A DNA stretch of 64,000 bases from Pseudoips prasinana (GCA_951640165.1 OX621266.1:4154001-4218000), one strand, 5' to 3'. Numbered from the stretch's first letter, positions 33,340-45,154 are shown. Notes: a model not told the origin generated them from the sequence alone. Program-made: numbers and translations.

Positions 33340-35569
33340 TTAACAGTCTCGTTTGTAATGAAGCTGGAATGCCTCTGGAGTGCCTGCTGGAGGCCCCTCC
33401 TCGTAATGCGCTAACACCCGCTCGCTCAGGAGACTTCGCTTCGCTTCCACAAAAGCTTTTTCACAACTAGAGTCCCATTTCCAAGCTACCTCTTTTCGCA
33501 ACAGATTATGCATGGGTTGTAATAAACAGCTCAAATTAGGAATAAACCTACCATAATAATTTAACATTCCTAAAAAGCTTTTTAACTGAGTAACATTATC
33601 TGGCCTAGGAGCACTAGATATAGCTTCTACCTTTTTTAAATCTGGCTGTAAGCCATTTTTGCTTATAATAAAGCCTAAATATTTAACACTATCCTGCAAA
33701 AATTGGCATTTACTCAATTTTACTGTGAGACCCATATTACGCAGTCGTTCCAACACAGACCTTAATTTTTTTATATGCTGAAATTGGTCCGACCCTGTGA
33801 CACAAATGTCATCTGAAAATACCACACAACCTGGCACGCCGCGCAGCGTCTCCTCCATAATCTTTTGGAATTTTTCCGGTATACATGATAAACCATACGG
33901 AGTACGTCTGTAAGCAAACGTACCTATATGCGTAGTAATAGCGGTGTAGGGTTGTGAATCTTCAGATAAGATACATTGTTCAAAAGCATGTTGCAAATCT
34001 ATTTTAGTGTATTTCTCCCCCCCACTCAAGACGGCAAATAATTCCTCAATACGAGGTAAAGGATAATAATCCCTTTTCAGCTTAGGGTTAATCGTGATTT
34101 TGTAATCGCCGCAAATACGAATATCCCCATTACTCTTAACGACGGGAACTATAGGAGTTCCATAATCGGAATAATCTATGCGGTAGATGGAACCATCCGC
34201 TTCGAGACGTACCAGCTCCCTTTCTACTCGCGTGCGTAATGATAGCGGCACGGGCCGTGCTCGACAATAGACCGGTTTGCTATCAGTTAACTGTAGTTGA
34301 ATGCGGCGTTTACAAGTGCCTAACTTATCACTAAAAACTTCCGGATATTCCTTACATAATTGAGCTACGAATCGATCCTCTACGATTTCATTGAGGTTTA
34401 TTTGTTTTATTTTTAAAACTCGCATCCACTGTCGCCCTAGTAATGGTCGAGCCCCTCCTGTAATAATATAAAGTTGTAAGCCAGTGCCTACATAACTACC
34501 TAGACGGACATCCACCTCAATGTAGCCCCGAGATTCGATTCGTGAACCCGAGTACGATCGTAATATTAAATTATCCTTAATAATAACTTTGTGCGAAAAC
34601 ATCTGTTTATACATAGTTTCACTTATAGCAGAGATACTACTACCAGTGTCTATCTCACATTCGACCATTTTGTTGTCAATCAGCACCTTAACAAAATATG
34701 GTTTGTTACCTGTAGCTGACACTCCGATATTGTACAATTCGTCCTCCGAACCATCACTCACATAATGTTGCCGACGGCCACCATTAACGCCGCGCACTTT
34801 ACACATCACCTTCAGGTGACCCTTTTGACCGCACTCATCACAAGTGTAATTTTTATACCGACACTTATCGATCGCATGAGACTTGCCGCACCGCCAGCAG
34901 GCCCGCGCCCGCGCCGCGCCCTCCTCTGGGTGCGCGCGTGCGGCGGCTGGCGGGGCCCGGCGGCCGCGCGCGTGGTGCAGGCTGTCCCCCGCCGCTACTG
35001 CCGCGCCACCCGTCGTCCCCATGGAGTCCGTTGCCACTGTCGTGCCACTAACTTCGGCGTGCTTCTCCGCCGCTTCCAACGCTAATGCCAGCTCGATTGC
35101 CTCTTTGTATTGAATTTTCTTCTCTGCAAAAATTCTAGACCGCATGGCGTCGTTGGCGAGCCCGGAAACAAACTGGTCCCTCAAATTTTCTTCAAGCGTC
35201 GAACACGAACTGCACTTTCCGAAGTTACACGTAGCCGCTAAATGCTTCAATGACTGTAGGTAGTCCGTTAGAGATTCACCGACGCGTTGTCGACGTAATC
35301 TAAAAACATGGCGTTCGGCGATTTCAGACCGCTGTGGTTCTAAATGATCTGTTACCAGTTTCACTAATTCGTCGTAGGTTTTACTCTCAGGAAAATCTGG
35401 TGAACATAGATCACACATCAACGCATAAGTTTCAACGCACCGTAATTAGCATTGATACTCTCAAATCGTCACTAATAGCGTTTAACTTAATAAATTGATT
35501 AACGCGACGAATATACGTGGGCCATTGCTTCGATTTTGGATTAAATGGTTCTATTTTACCGATAGGCAT
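33340..35569 (-). pseudogene. Gypsy Gag-protease-reverse transcriptase
   Basis: In order: gag, two CCHC RNA-binding knuckles, aspartic protease (EIDTGSSISA), reverse transcriptase with YTKIDLQHAFEQ, TPYGLSCIPEKFQ and the catalytic VVFSDDICV, then SFLGMLNYYGRFIP. It ends after VLAHYEEG, where RNase H should start, in a few unrelated residues: a deletion joins it to sequence just before integrase. The gag ATG is at 35569; a frameshift near 35438 separates the first 45 codons from the main frame that begins at 35421. The reverse transcriptase residues look intact. Confidence 0.85.
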
Positions 35570-35616
35570 TATTATCGCACACGTGTATAAAGTGAAAAGA
35601 CAATCTTCGTCGCCAA

Positions 35617-35741
35617 TGTAACGTCAATGAAAGACTGGGGTTAGCGACAGACTGGTTTATTGGCCATTGAGCTTAAACTACCCACCACCTAACAATTATA
35701 AAACTTAACCTACTATATACAAATACCGACAGAACGTCACA
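35617..35741 (-). repeat. Gypsy 5' LTR
   Basis: 125 bp, TG...CA, with primer-binding site at 35597-35616 and GTGTT at 35742-35746. Confidence 0.9.
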
Positions 35742-35746
35742 GTGTT

Positions 35747-36623
35747 AAATATTGACTGTGTTTTATTGATAATTTGGGTTAGGATACGCTTTTATCTGGA
35801 ACTGATTAACACACGCAAAGTTATGTCTCACGTAAGTGCGCGTAGATCTCTAGCGAGTCGTGAGGGGGCACTCCCCCGACGGGAACTGCCCCGAGTGAAC
35901 GTACAGATATCAGTTTATTTTATACTCTTGTGGTTAGGCTGAGTTAAGTATGCTAAGCCTACATATGTGTCGAATTGTTGTTTGATTTTGGTGCGACACA
36001 AAGATTATGTTTTGAAGCTATCTCTTATCATTTATGGACATGTTTTTGTGCTGTAGTTTTGTGTCATTACAGAGTCTGACAATGACACAGAGGAGTCTAC
36101 CACTCCGAGTGTCAAGCAGCCTTCAGGAGTCGAGATGCCTGATGAAGTTGATGAGCCACAACCCAGCACGTCCGCATCACGTGTTGCTGAAAGTTCAAGG
36201 ATGTCGTTGCCAAGCCTGAAGACTGATCGCCAGAGTTAAAAGATGGAGCCCGTGGCCGGCCTCCTGTCAGGAAGGGCCGTGTGGAACTGGAAAACTACAG
36301 GAGTGGGGATTTTTTATAAAAAGGCGATGCCTCGCCGGCATCGCTCTCTTTCCCGACCAACAGTTGTCGAGGCTGTTACTCTGTCCGATTGTGGGTCGAT
36401 TCGTAGTCTTTGTCTATAATTGTTAGCCTAGTGTAGTGCGGGTGATTTTACTTCTTTTGTTCGTTTTCTTTGTTTGAATTATAATGATTGGTTTGTTATT
36501 TGTGATTTTTGTTTCCGTAAGTTGTATTAAAATTTGTTTAAAAAAGCTACTTCTGGTCTTATTCCTTAGAGTATATTAAAATATGTAAAAGTATTTTTTC
36601 AAAAAAATCTTGTTCACACCACT
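35747..36623 (+). other. Second copy of the 27.5-28.4 kb flank
   Basis: Duplicate of 27554-28430, including the short S/T/E/P-rich frame and the TATA-like sequence. In this locus it was interrupted by the gypsy insertion. Confidence 0.4.
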
Positions 36624-36637
36624 GAAAGGAGCACTTT

Positions 36638-36755
36638 AAAAGTTGATTGTCCCGGCATAACTATTTGGGTGGCCCATAAATAGTTGTTCGCGGGACTCGA
36701 ACCCGGGACACGAAGCGGCGAGGCGACTATCTTAACCACTGCGCCACACGTGCAT
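36638..36755 (-). repeat. SINE S2 fragment, copy 3
   Basis: Duplicate of 28445-28562 carried by the segmental duplication. Confidence 0.75.
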
Positions 36756-37062
36756 ATAGTAAATTAAACAATATTTTATGTATTACTTGTATAGAAAATC
36801 TTAATTAAGTAAAGCATCAAGCAATTCACAAGCCCTTTCTTACTATTTCATCATAGTATCATACCTGACGATAAATACATTACTCATTCTCAGGTACCTA
36901 TAGACGGAAAGATGGAATCTAATAAAAACAAAACTATCCGAATCCGTCGCCTATTCTCTCCCGTTTGCGCTTGTGTTAGTGCTTATTTTATGTGTAGCGA
37001 TGCGGCTATGCGGCTATGTGAAAGAGATTGAAGTTCTTTACGCACACATACAAAGCGTCACT

Positions 37063-37462
37063 AACAATGTACTACCTTTTTTTTTTTTTTTTTTTTTTCA
37101 TGGTGGAAATGCAAATCTTACGCATACCCGCCGCTTGGGGAGGCGACGGGTTATGTGGGACTCGCCGGGCTAGTCCCGGAATACGCACTAAAACCACCAT
37201 GGTAGCCAGCCTCACAATGCCTGTAGCGGGGGGTCTGGGTACTCGTGAACGATCTTGCCAGTACCCCCGCTGTACACTGAGCGTCTGAGACTCTCCTCCG
37301 GGGACGGGAGGGGGCCAAATGCCTCCTCCCCTCCCCTTCACGCACAAGCGCGTTTAGGCAACCTGAGCTACAGCAGGTTACCTCTTCCCGGGACCGCTTA
37401 TGTAGGACGAGTGGAGTGCCCCTCCTCCAAACGCCAGCGGTCCTAGGAACAATGTACTACCT
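37063..37462 (-). mobile_element. R1-type LINE tail, second copy
   Basis: Duplicate of 28870-29269, with the 15-bp target duplication at 37063-37077 and 37448-37462. Confidence 0.75.
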
Positions 37463-37664
37463 ACCTCTACCTACCTATATAATTTATTTAAAGGAAGGGG
37501 CCCAACTGGGTTGAAAACCACGCAAAACATGGAAATTTAGAAATGTAAAAGTAATTTTTTGTGTACTTAATTAACTAAAACATAAATATTAAACCAGAAA
37601 TAGTTTATTATCAATGTTTATGTCAATAAAACACCACGGTGCGTCCTAGTGTATTTCCGATTTA

Positions 37665-38090
37665 TTCTTGTAATGTTATTTTAATGTACAAGGTAAGGTC
37701 AAAATCTTCAGTTCCCTAAAGTGAGGTTTACAACTATCGATTTCTTGTATATTAGCTATGATTTGAATAAGCTTTTTCTGTATAGAAAATAAAGTAGGTG
37801 CGTCAGTACTATTACCCCATAAGATGACACCATACTTTAACCATGCATAAGCGTACGCATAGTATACATGACTAGCGTAGTTTTGAGGTCTGTAGTCTTT
37901 TTAATTTCTCGGAATGCATATGAGAATTTAGAAAGCTTCGCTCTTAATTTTTTTATTTGGGACTTCCAATCAAAGTGTGAGTCTATGTCTAGGCCCAAAA
38001 GAGTGAACTTACAAACAGTTATTGTGTGTATTGGGCCCAGCTTTTCACATGTGCAATTCACCTTTGCCAATGATTTTGCCTAAAACTAAT
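37665..38090 (-). pseudogene. LINE ORF2 C-terminal fragment, minus strand
   Basis: The readable part, FTLLGLDIDSHFDWKSQIKKL, matches the segment after the YxDD box in Jockey-type reverse transcriptases, followed by KTTDLKTTLVMY. A frame change near 37850 leads to a short continuation with WLKYGVILWGN. Catalytic domains are missing. Confidence 0.65.
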
Positions 38091-38789
38091 AGAAAATATA
38101 CCAAATCAGTCCCACCAATTCTGTAAAGTGATAATCTTACATACATGCTGTAGTCCATACTAGACTTTTGAAGTAAATTTTGTAAATTTAGTTAGTTAAA
38201 AAACTCACTATTACAGAGGTACATTCCTTGAAATGGACATAGGCTTCATATTTTGAAATTGTTCACTCCGTCAAATCAGGCAGGGCCACTAGGAGATTAA
38301 TATAGATTTAAAAATATATAATTTAAAAAATGTTATATATATGTTCATGTTTGTAAATATTTCAGGTGTTCCTCTACATCAGTACTAGCTAGGAAAGGCG
38401 TCTACCTCAGCAAATGTTACAGTAAATAATAATGAAAACTGTAACGCTGATCTTCCAATAGCGCTTAAAAAACGACTAATAAAATAAAATTACAAAATTT
38501 TCATGCGTATCGACCTGTAGTAGCGTTTGGTTGCGACTCCAACCACTTTAAATGTCATCAAAGAGAATATAAACAACTAGTATAGACTCATAGTAATTAG
38601 ACTCGCAATTGATTCCCTCCATAGGGTGGGAATAAATTTAAAAAATAGAACTTAATTTGGTTTGGCAGTCCACTTTAAAAAATGTAACAATAATAAAATT
38701 TAAGAAAAAAAGGTGCACAACGCCGCTAAAGAAGTTTTCACTTCAAACATGCTGCAGTTGGAAACAGCCCATACAAAAATTACGGCAAA
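38091..38789. other. No recognised gene
   Basis: AT-rich. A fragment of repeat R text ('gtgcacaacgccgctaaag') occurs near 38713. Nothing else is supported. Confidence 0.45.
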
Positions 38790-39240
38790 ATTTCTAAAAA
38801 GAAAACAATGGACTTAAAACCGCGCTCACAACCTATTACGCATATACTTTTGCATGGCTTAGCTATGGCATAATCATGCGGGGAAATAGTACTGACGCAC
38901 CAAATCTTTTTACCCAACAAAAAAAACTGATTAGAGTTTTATCAAATATAGATAAAACCGATAGCTGCAAGCCTCACTCCCAAAACCTCAAAATTCTTAC
39001 TTTACTTAGTATATACATACTCGAAATATGTAAATTCATCCATAAACACTCAAAATTATTTAATAAACGTAAAGATCTACCAATAAAAAACTCACTTCGA
39101 CATAAGAATAGACTAAACCTTCCAGTGTCACGAATAAAAATGCACTCTTGCAGCCCCCATGCTATGTCGGTAAACCTGTAAAATAAACTACCAGACTGTA
39201 TTAAAAAAATTATAAAATAGTTAAAATTGTTGCTCATAAA
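38790..39240 (+). pseudogene. LINE ORF2 C-terminal fragment, plus strand
   Basis: The frame (ILMRGNSTDAPNLFTQQKKLIRVLSNID...DSCKPHSQNLKILTLLSIYILE) is the C-terminal tail of the same LINE type as 37665-38090 and 58674-59687. It ends at TAA near 39179. Confidence 0.65.
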
Positions 39241-39254
39241 TAAAAGCTATTATG

Positions 39255-39655
39255 ATTAGAGTTTTATCAAATATAGATAAAACCGATAGCTGCAAGCCTC
39301 ACTCCCAAAACCTCAACATTCTTACTTTACTTAGTATATACATACTCGAAATAACATTGGACTTATACCTGTAAAGATAGATGTAAGAGAGGAAAATAAA
39401 TAAATAAAAAAAAATGTAAATTCATTCATAAACACTCAAAATTATTTAATAAACGTAAAGATCACCCAATAAAAAACTCACTTCGACATAAGAATAGACT
39501 AAACCTTCCAGTGTCACGAATAAAAATGCACTCTTGCAGCCCCCATGCTATGTCGGTAAACCTGTAAAATAAACTACCAGACTGTATAAAAAAATTAAAA
39601 TTTTTAAAATGGTTAATATGTTGCTCATAAATAAAAGCTATTATTCAATAAACGA
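39255..39655 (+). repeat. Tandem copy of the LINE tail with a small insertion
   Basis: Repeats 38931-39240. At 39352-39412 a 60-bp piece ending in AAATAAATAAATAAAAAAA interrupts it, probably the extreme tail of another retroposon. Confidence 0.7.
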
Positions 39656-40179
39656 GTATTTAAATGATAAAACTATGTAATAAATATTTATAAATAAATT
39701 AACCATATAAAATTTATCCAGTAAAATACTAACAAAAATTTTGACATAAATACAAAAATAAATGTAAACAATAAAAAGATTTATTTTCTTACCGACCACT
39801 GTGTAAGAAAATAAATCCTAATTTATAATTCCCTTCATATATATATATTTAAATAACGTTATTACATCGCTGCCTATTAAATAAAAAATAAAATAAAAAA
39901 CACACTTTCCTTGTTTTCATTTTAATAATTATAATATATTAATAATAAGTAATTGTATTCATTTTAATTTAAGTTAAACATGTGAAGTTTTGACAAACAT
40001 TTATTTGTAAGTATATTGTATTATTATCCAAAATACCTATGTAAACCCATGAAAGCAATAAATAAATTGAAATTGAAAATGTTTATCATAAGCAATGTTT
40101 TGTGATGAGATAATAATAAATAAATAAATACTTGACGGCGTCGCCTCTACATTGGTAAACTAAAGGTGCAACACCTAAT
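39656..40179. other. No recognised gene
   Basis: Very AT-rich with many AATAAA-like words. Nothing supported. Confidence 0.45.
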
Positions 40180-40531
40180 GGATAACAACAGCTGTGCCAG
40201 TCGCTAGCCGACGTTCGCTGTATTTTCTATATAAAAATCAATACACGCCGGACAGACGGGCCCCTGTCCAAACGGCATGGGCTAACAGATTTCTGTGACA
40301 AAGAAGTCACAGACCACAAAGGGTCCGGACAAAGGGGCCCAGACTTCCAAATCAACCAATCTTGCGCCCAAATCCCAGGCGTCCCCAGCGAATAGCAAAG
40401 GGCGCGCCTCGAGTTTTGCCGAGCGCATTAGTAACGAAAGCGAGAGTTGCTCGATCAGTTCGAGGAACTCACTCAGAGGGCCGAAGCGGCTTATTCCGAT
40501 TCCCCCCCCCCCCCCTGAAAGTCCCCCTTAG
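40180..40531 (+). other. Possible retroelement 5' end with a short basic frame
   Basis: A TATA-like 'tctatataaaaat' near 40227 precedes a frame (40295-40531) rich in K, S, P and Q, like the start of a LINE ORF1 or gag. It ends in proline codons made by the C-run at 40500-40515. No domain confirms it; a GTG would be its first codon, so a true start is not shown. Confidence 0.3.
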
Positions 40532-40665
40532 GGGGGAAATCGGAACAAATAAAAATAAGTCCAGATTTTCCCCCTGAAAATCCCACTTAGGGGGGGGGGA
40601 AACCGGAATGAAAACAAAATAAGTCCAGATTTCCCCCCTAGTAGTCCCCCTTAGGGGTATAATAA
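40494..40665. repeat. C-rich/G-rich hairpin repeat, three copies
   Basis: Three units of about 65-70 bp, each with a C-run, 'ccttagggg' and a G-run, then 'aaataagtccagat'. In the first, 'ttccgatt' plus C-run is complementary to the following G-run plus 'aatcggaa', giving a strong hairpin. Confidence 0.7.
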
Positions 40666-40690
40666 AAATCCCTCAGGTATAATAAAGTTT

Positions 40691-41704
40691 GTACTGAAAT
40701 TATTTTGTGTTATTAAAGTTTAAACAGACATTTAAAACCTTAGTTTTATAGCATTATTCGTAATATCAGAATTCTTTGATCCAGTAGTGTGAATCGTGTC
40801 TATCTCAATGGCAGATCGCCTACCTCGGTTTGCTAGAGGGTACTGGATCGAGACCCGCCGCCGAACGATTAATTTATGATTTTTCATTTTTGTGATTAAT
40901 GTATATATTTACTTTATTGATAAAATGTGATACTCCTCACGCTGCGATAACTACATCAGATTACTTGGTTTAAACCATCAAAAATAGCATAAACCCCACA
41001 TGGATGGAGTCACAGGCAAAAACATTAATTATTTTTAGAAAATCAAGATTGATCTTACTTTAAACTATAAACAGTAGGTATGCATACCGATTCTGGTATA
41101 ATTTTTCGTGGATCTGTTCCTGGAAACGAAACCAGATACATTCGCTACACAATGACTTAATATTGCTCCGCTTCACACACAACTAACCAAATTAATATTT
41201 CCCACTCGCATCCGTAAATTCCCATTCCCGATATCAAATAATGTGATATCATTTGGAACTAATAAAGCGATGTTTTTTATTCTTTGAAACCAAGATGGCG
41301 TCGCGATATCACAATATAGATGTCAAACGGACTCGTAGATATTATCTGTGGTCTTAATTTTGTGGACGCTAAATGAGCGGGAATTAGCGTGTAATTTTCG
41401 TCTGCGTGGGTTAAGTTATAAGCGTAGCGGGAAGTTGTTTTGTATTTATTATTTCAGTGTTCATTATTAATATTATGAAGGTGAAGTTCTTTGATGTCCT
41501 GTAAAGCCTAGTTTTGAGACCCTAAGTAAGTTTAACTTTGTTGGCTGGAAAGAGGGCCTTTGAACAGTTTAATTGGTGTAAAGTTTGTATTATGTTCTTA
41601 TATTACGTTGTATATTACTTAGTAGGTTATACCTAGTTTTTTTAAAGACATGTTTACTTTTACACCTGTACAGAACCAAGAGTATGTTTTATATGACACC
41701 TAGA
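40691..41704. other. No recognised gene
   Basis: Mostly AT-rich sequence with short chance frames. The segment 40800-40870 ('ggcagatcgcctacctcgg' and 'gatcgagacccgccgccg') may be a tRNA-like relic but is too decayed to call. Confidence 0.4.
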
Positions 41705-41830
41705 TAATCGAGCAAGTAGGTCACCTGATAGTAAATGACCACCACCGCCCTTGGACACTCGCAATAGCAGAAGAACCACAAGTGCGTAGCCGGCCTAGGG
41801 CTCCCTGGATGAAGGTTGCCATTAGTTATT
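41705..41830 (+). repeat. Common lepidopteran interspersed repeat fragment
   Basis: The text 'gtcacctgatagtaaatgacc', 'ccaccgcccttggacac' and 'gtgcgtagccggcct' matches, from memory, a very frequent repeat of moth and butterfly genomes. The element class (SINE or Helitron-derived) is not settled here. Confidence 0.5.
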
Positions 41831-42049
41831 TTGAAGTCTTTATACTATAATATAGAGCCATACAGCGTGTTATATAATATGATAAGAGCAGAATTTTAAA
41901 ATAAAATATTGCAGAGTATGTGCATTGTATGTGTCGACATTGAACGTACTTAGATAAGTATTTTAATTGCGTGAAGCAGATGTATTAACAATGTGTTTAA
42001 AATAACCTCGGCTTGTATTATTTTGTGTGGAGGTGCTGTTATTATTTTT

Positions 42050-42512
42050 ATTTAAAAGACAACGCCCGCATTAGGGAACCTAATCCCGCGGAGTACTTTA
42101 CAAATATATAGTCACGGTAGCCTAGTTGGTAGTGCTCCTGCCTACAAAGCTGGTGGTCCTGGGTTCGAATCCCGGTAAGTGCAAATATTTGTGTGATGAG
42201 CACGAAAATTTGTTTCTGAGTCATGGATGTTTTCTATGTATATAAGTATTTATGTATCTATATAAGTATGCTTATCGTCGCCTGGTAACCATAGTACAAG
42301 CTTTGCTTAGTTTGGGGCTAGGATGATCTGTGTGACATTGTCCCTAGATATTAAATAGACGGACACAAATTACATCCAATCAATAATAATAAATAGTTGT
42401 TCTGAGTCTAACAACTATTTATTAGTTACACAAATAGTTGTCCGGCGCGGGACTCGAACCCGCGACACGAAGCGGCGAGGCGACTCTAGCCGCTGCGCCA
42501 CACGTGCAGTCG
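42050..42512 (-). repeat. SINE S2, copy 4, split by another SINE
   Basis: The body end (42050-42103, 'agacaacgcccgc...gtactttac') and the tRNA-like head (42385-42512, 'cgcgggactcgaacccgcg') match 2939-3148, and the gap between them is filled by SINE S1 on the plus strand. Confidence 0.75.
42112..42356 (+). repeat. tRNA-derived SINE, family S1, nested
   Basis: The head has 'tagcctagttggtagtg' (A-box) and 'gggttcgaatcccgg' (B-box, 42161 onward); the body has 'ccatagtacaagctttgctt' and ends 'tccctagatatta'. Related copies: 44637-44690 (3' end only) and 54581-54840. Confidence 0.8.
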
Positions 42513-42794
42513 AGTTTTTTTTTATTTAGACGGTGACTTTGACGTTAAAGTCAATTACCTTAAATAGGTACTTTTTTAACCGACTAGGAAAATAGGAGGC
42601 TATTATTACAGTTGGATTGATTACCTACTATTCTTTTCCTAGTCAGGTTTAAATTTTAAATTTCAGGCTTCTTTTGTGTGTATAGTTACGTGATGCTCCC
42701 GCTTTACATTTGTATACTGAATTTTATTTCGTTTGGAATGCCTTTGAGACTTTCTCATATAAGAACTCGTGTCACATGCACATTAATAATAAAA

Positions 42795-43031
42795 ATAATA
42801 ATGTCCTCCTAGCGGAATGTCGGCCACGGTGGCCAGTCTCAATAGAGGTTATCCGATCCGACACGACCAGAAAGAGGTCAGGCAGGTATTATACCGTCAT
42901 CTCCCAGAATTCGGGCCGAAACTGAGCAATTTATCTTTTTACAGAAAAGTCCCAAAATCACTTTTGGCCCGACACGGGATTTGAACCTCGTCCTCTGCGG
43001 GTGCACACTCTACCGCTAGACCAACGAGGCA
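42795..43031 (-). repeat. tRNA-derived SINE, family S3, minus copy
   Basis: On the minus strand the head reads 'tgcctcgttggtctagcgg' with a B-box 'aggttcaaatcc', and the 3' end reads 'aggaggacattattatt'. It is inverted relative to 43265-43639. Confidence 0.8.
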
Positions 43032-43066
43032 CCCATTCATACTAGACATACATCATTTAAAATTAA

Positions 43067-43258
43067 CTAGCTGTGCGCCGCGGTTTTACCCGCGTTAAAC
43101 TTAATAATTTATAGCCTATGTGTTAATCCAGTGTATCAGGTATCTCCATACTAAATTTTATTCAAATCTCTCCAGCCGTTTAGACGTGAAGACATAACAA
43201 ACATACCTACACACTCACACACTCACAAACTTTCGCCTTTATAATATTACTGTTATTA
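43067..43258 (+). repeat. RTE-type LINE 3' tail between the two S3 SINEs
   Basis: Begins 'actagctgtgcgccgcggtt' and ends 'ttcgcctttataatatta', the usual limits of RTE 3' tails in insects. No coding part. Confidence 0.7.
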
Positions 43259-43264
43259 GATTAC

Positions 43265-43639
43265 TGCCTCGTTGGTCTAGCGGTAGCGTGTTCACCCGCA
43301 GAGAACGAGGTCCTGGGTTCAAATGCCGGGTCGGGTTAAAGTGATTTTGGGACTTTTCTGTAAAAAGAAAAAATTCTCAGCATCAGCCCGAAGTCTGGGA
43401 GTTGGCGGTATTATACCCCCGTGCCTCGGAGAGCACGTAAAGCCGTCGGTCCTGTACCTGACGTCTTTCCGTTTGTGTCGCCTAGGCGTGCCATCGGATC
43501 ATGATAGTGATGGAATAGAAAGTGCTCCTGTGTTTACGCACACACTTGAGCACTATAATATGTCCCGCACAGATGGCTAATCTCTGTTGAGACAGGCCGC
43601 CGTGGCCGTAAGTCGGTTAGGAGGACATTATTATTATTA
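43265..43639 (+). repeat. tRNA-derived SINE, family S3, plus copy
   Basis: Head 'tgcctcgttggtctagcgg' and B-box 'gggttcaaatgcc', a 250-bp body, and the same end 'aggaggacattattatt' as the inverted copy. Longer than the minus copy because of a body segment missing there. Confidence 0.8.
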
Positions 43640-44636
43640 GTGTGATAAAAATATAGTCAGTAATGTACCTAAAAAGTAAAGGTTGGTAGAACATGTTTGT
43701 AGCAATATAGTTAAGTACCTATACATAATTATTTCTAGGTACATTAGATATTTAAATATGCGGCTTGTATATAATTATTTAGCAATAACATTTAATTTAT
43801 GATAGTAATGATTTAGTTATTTACTTAGGTTTTTTATTTATGCTCAATCTTTGTGCTGCGCGATGAAGATGTTATTACTACCTAACAATTTTATTTATTT
43901 TTTATTTAATTTTGTTTTTTTATATTTATTTAAATTGCAATCGTTCGCTTTTTATTCTTTATATTTTTTTGCAATACTTAATTCAAACTATTGCAAAACT
44001 TTAAATGGCTTTTATGTTATGGAAGAACACTGTCTCCTAAGACACAGGAACATAAACCTAGTTTAGGGGTCAGGGTATTCACCTTTTGCAAAATATTAAC
44101 AGACATATGGTTGTTCTCGCTTTTCTGTCGGTATCTTTATCGTTATCTCCAATGTCTTTTTCAACTACATACTACCAGTTTTTATTTTCTAGGTAGTTTT
44201 TCACCTGTAACTTTCAGTTAGGGTAGTCTAGTGTACCTTTCAGCTTTTTAATTCCGCTGATCCCGGTCGGGTTTTGTTTCAACATTTCCGTTTTTTGTAA
44301 AAAACACTAGCGATTTTAACTACAAACCAATCCTGGCAACCTGCGACTCTGGGATCCTGGGCCCATAACCTTTAGGAAATTGTTGTATAGAGTACGTAGG
44401 TGAACCTATGTTATTATATAGTTTTATATAAAACACACATTACAGTCAAGACAGTTTTATTCACTTTTTACGGAATGATAACCAACAAGTCAAAACACGC
44501 TTAATGTGGCAGATTACTATTTATATATGGAATGCTGCCAGTGCAGTGATATGGAACCTCCAACAAAAGCTACAGGATCAAGAAGTGAACTCTAACAAAA
44601 TCTAGGCTTTGTTATATTATATTATTGCTGATTTAT
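43640..44636. other. No recognised gene
   Basis: AT-rich, T-runs and short chance frames. Nothing supported. Confidence 0.45.
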
Positions 44637-44690
44637 TTTTTGGGGCTAGGATGATCTGTGTGACATTGTCCCTAGATATTATAGATAGAT
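44637..44690 (+). repeat. SINE S1 3' end fragment
   Basis: Reads 'ggggctaggatgatctgtg' through 'ccctagatatta', the same as 42314-42352. Confidence 0.75.
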
Positions 44691-45154
44691 GGTCCGATGT
44701 CTTCGATCTTAGAGCCTATGCACACCACGTTTTTTAACCGCACCGTTGACGCGCGTTTGTAGCGATACACACGCGCGTTAGCATCGCGTTTATGTCGAAT
44801 AAACGAATGACACTGACAATAGACAGCAGGGTTGTCATTAAAAATAAAAAAATCCTCGCTTGTAAACACGTAGAAAATCTTGTAAAGGCTTTGAAATAAA
44901 CTTAAAATGAAAATAAAAAGAGTAAAATTCATCCTTTATGCTAATAATACTTACAACAATAATATACATACAAGAATAGTTACAAGTAAGTAACACTTTG
45001 AAAAAAAAGTTTGAAACAATTGGAAACAATGCCGTATAATTTAAAGACCGTGTCTATATAGAATAATAATAATGAGTACTACCTCTAAATCACAGTATGC
45101 AATCTTTCAATAAGAATCATGCTATAAGGGACGTATGACTAATATAAATATAAG
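44691..45154. other. No recognised gene
   Basis: Contains a GC-richer 90 bp (44715-44800, several 'cgcg' words) in AT-rich sequence; source unknown. Confidence 0.4.

Larger units (their letters stand above)
32141..35746 (-). mobile_element. Ty3/gypsy element, complete ends, internally deleted
   Basis: The 125-bp LTRs (32146-32270 and 35617-35741) are identical, and GTGTT flanks both (32141-32145, 35742-35746). A polypurine tract (aagggggagaag) precedes the 3' LTR and a primer-binding site follows the 5' LTR. At 3.6 kb it is short for a gypsy element: RNase H and most of integrase are missing. Identical LTRs mean recent insertion, so it was probably mobilised by proteins from a full-length relative. 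Confidence 0.9.
34053..37658. repeat. Segmental duplication, copy 2 (source copy)
   Basis: Matches 25860-29465. Here the gypsy element is whole, with both target duplications, so this is the original arrangement. Confidence 0.9.

Noticed and set aside
43265..43338. tRNA-like cloverleaf sequence with A and B boxes
   Set aside because: It continues into a 300-bp body shared with an inverted copy at 42795-43031 and lacks a proper acceptor-stem pair, so it is a SINE head, not a tRNA gene. The same applies to the heads at 3148, 28562, 42112, 42512 and 54581.
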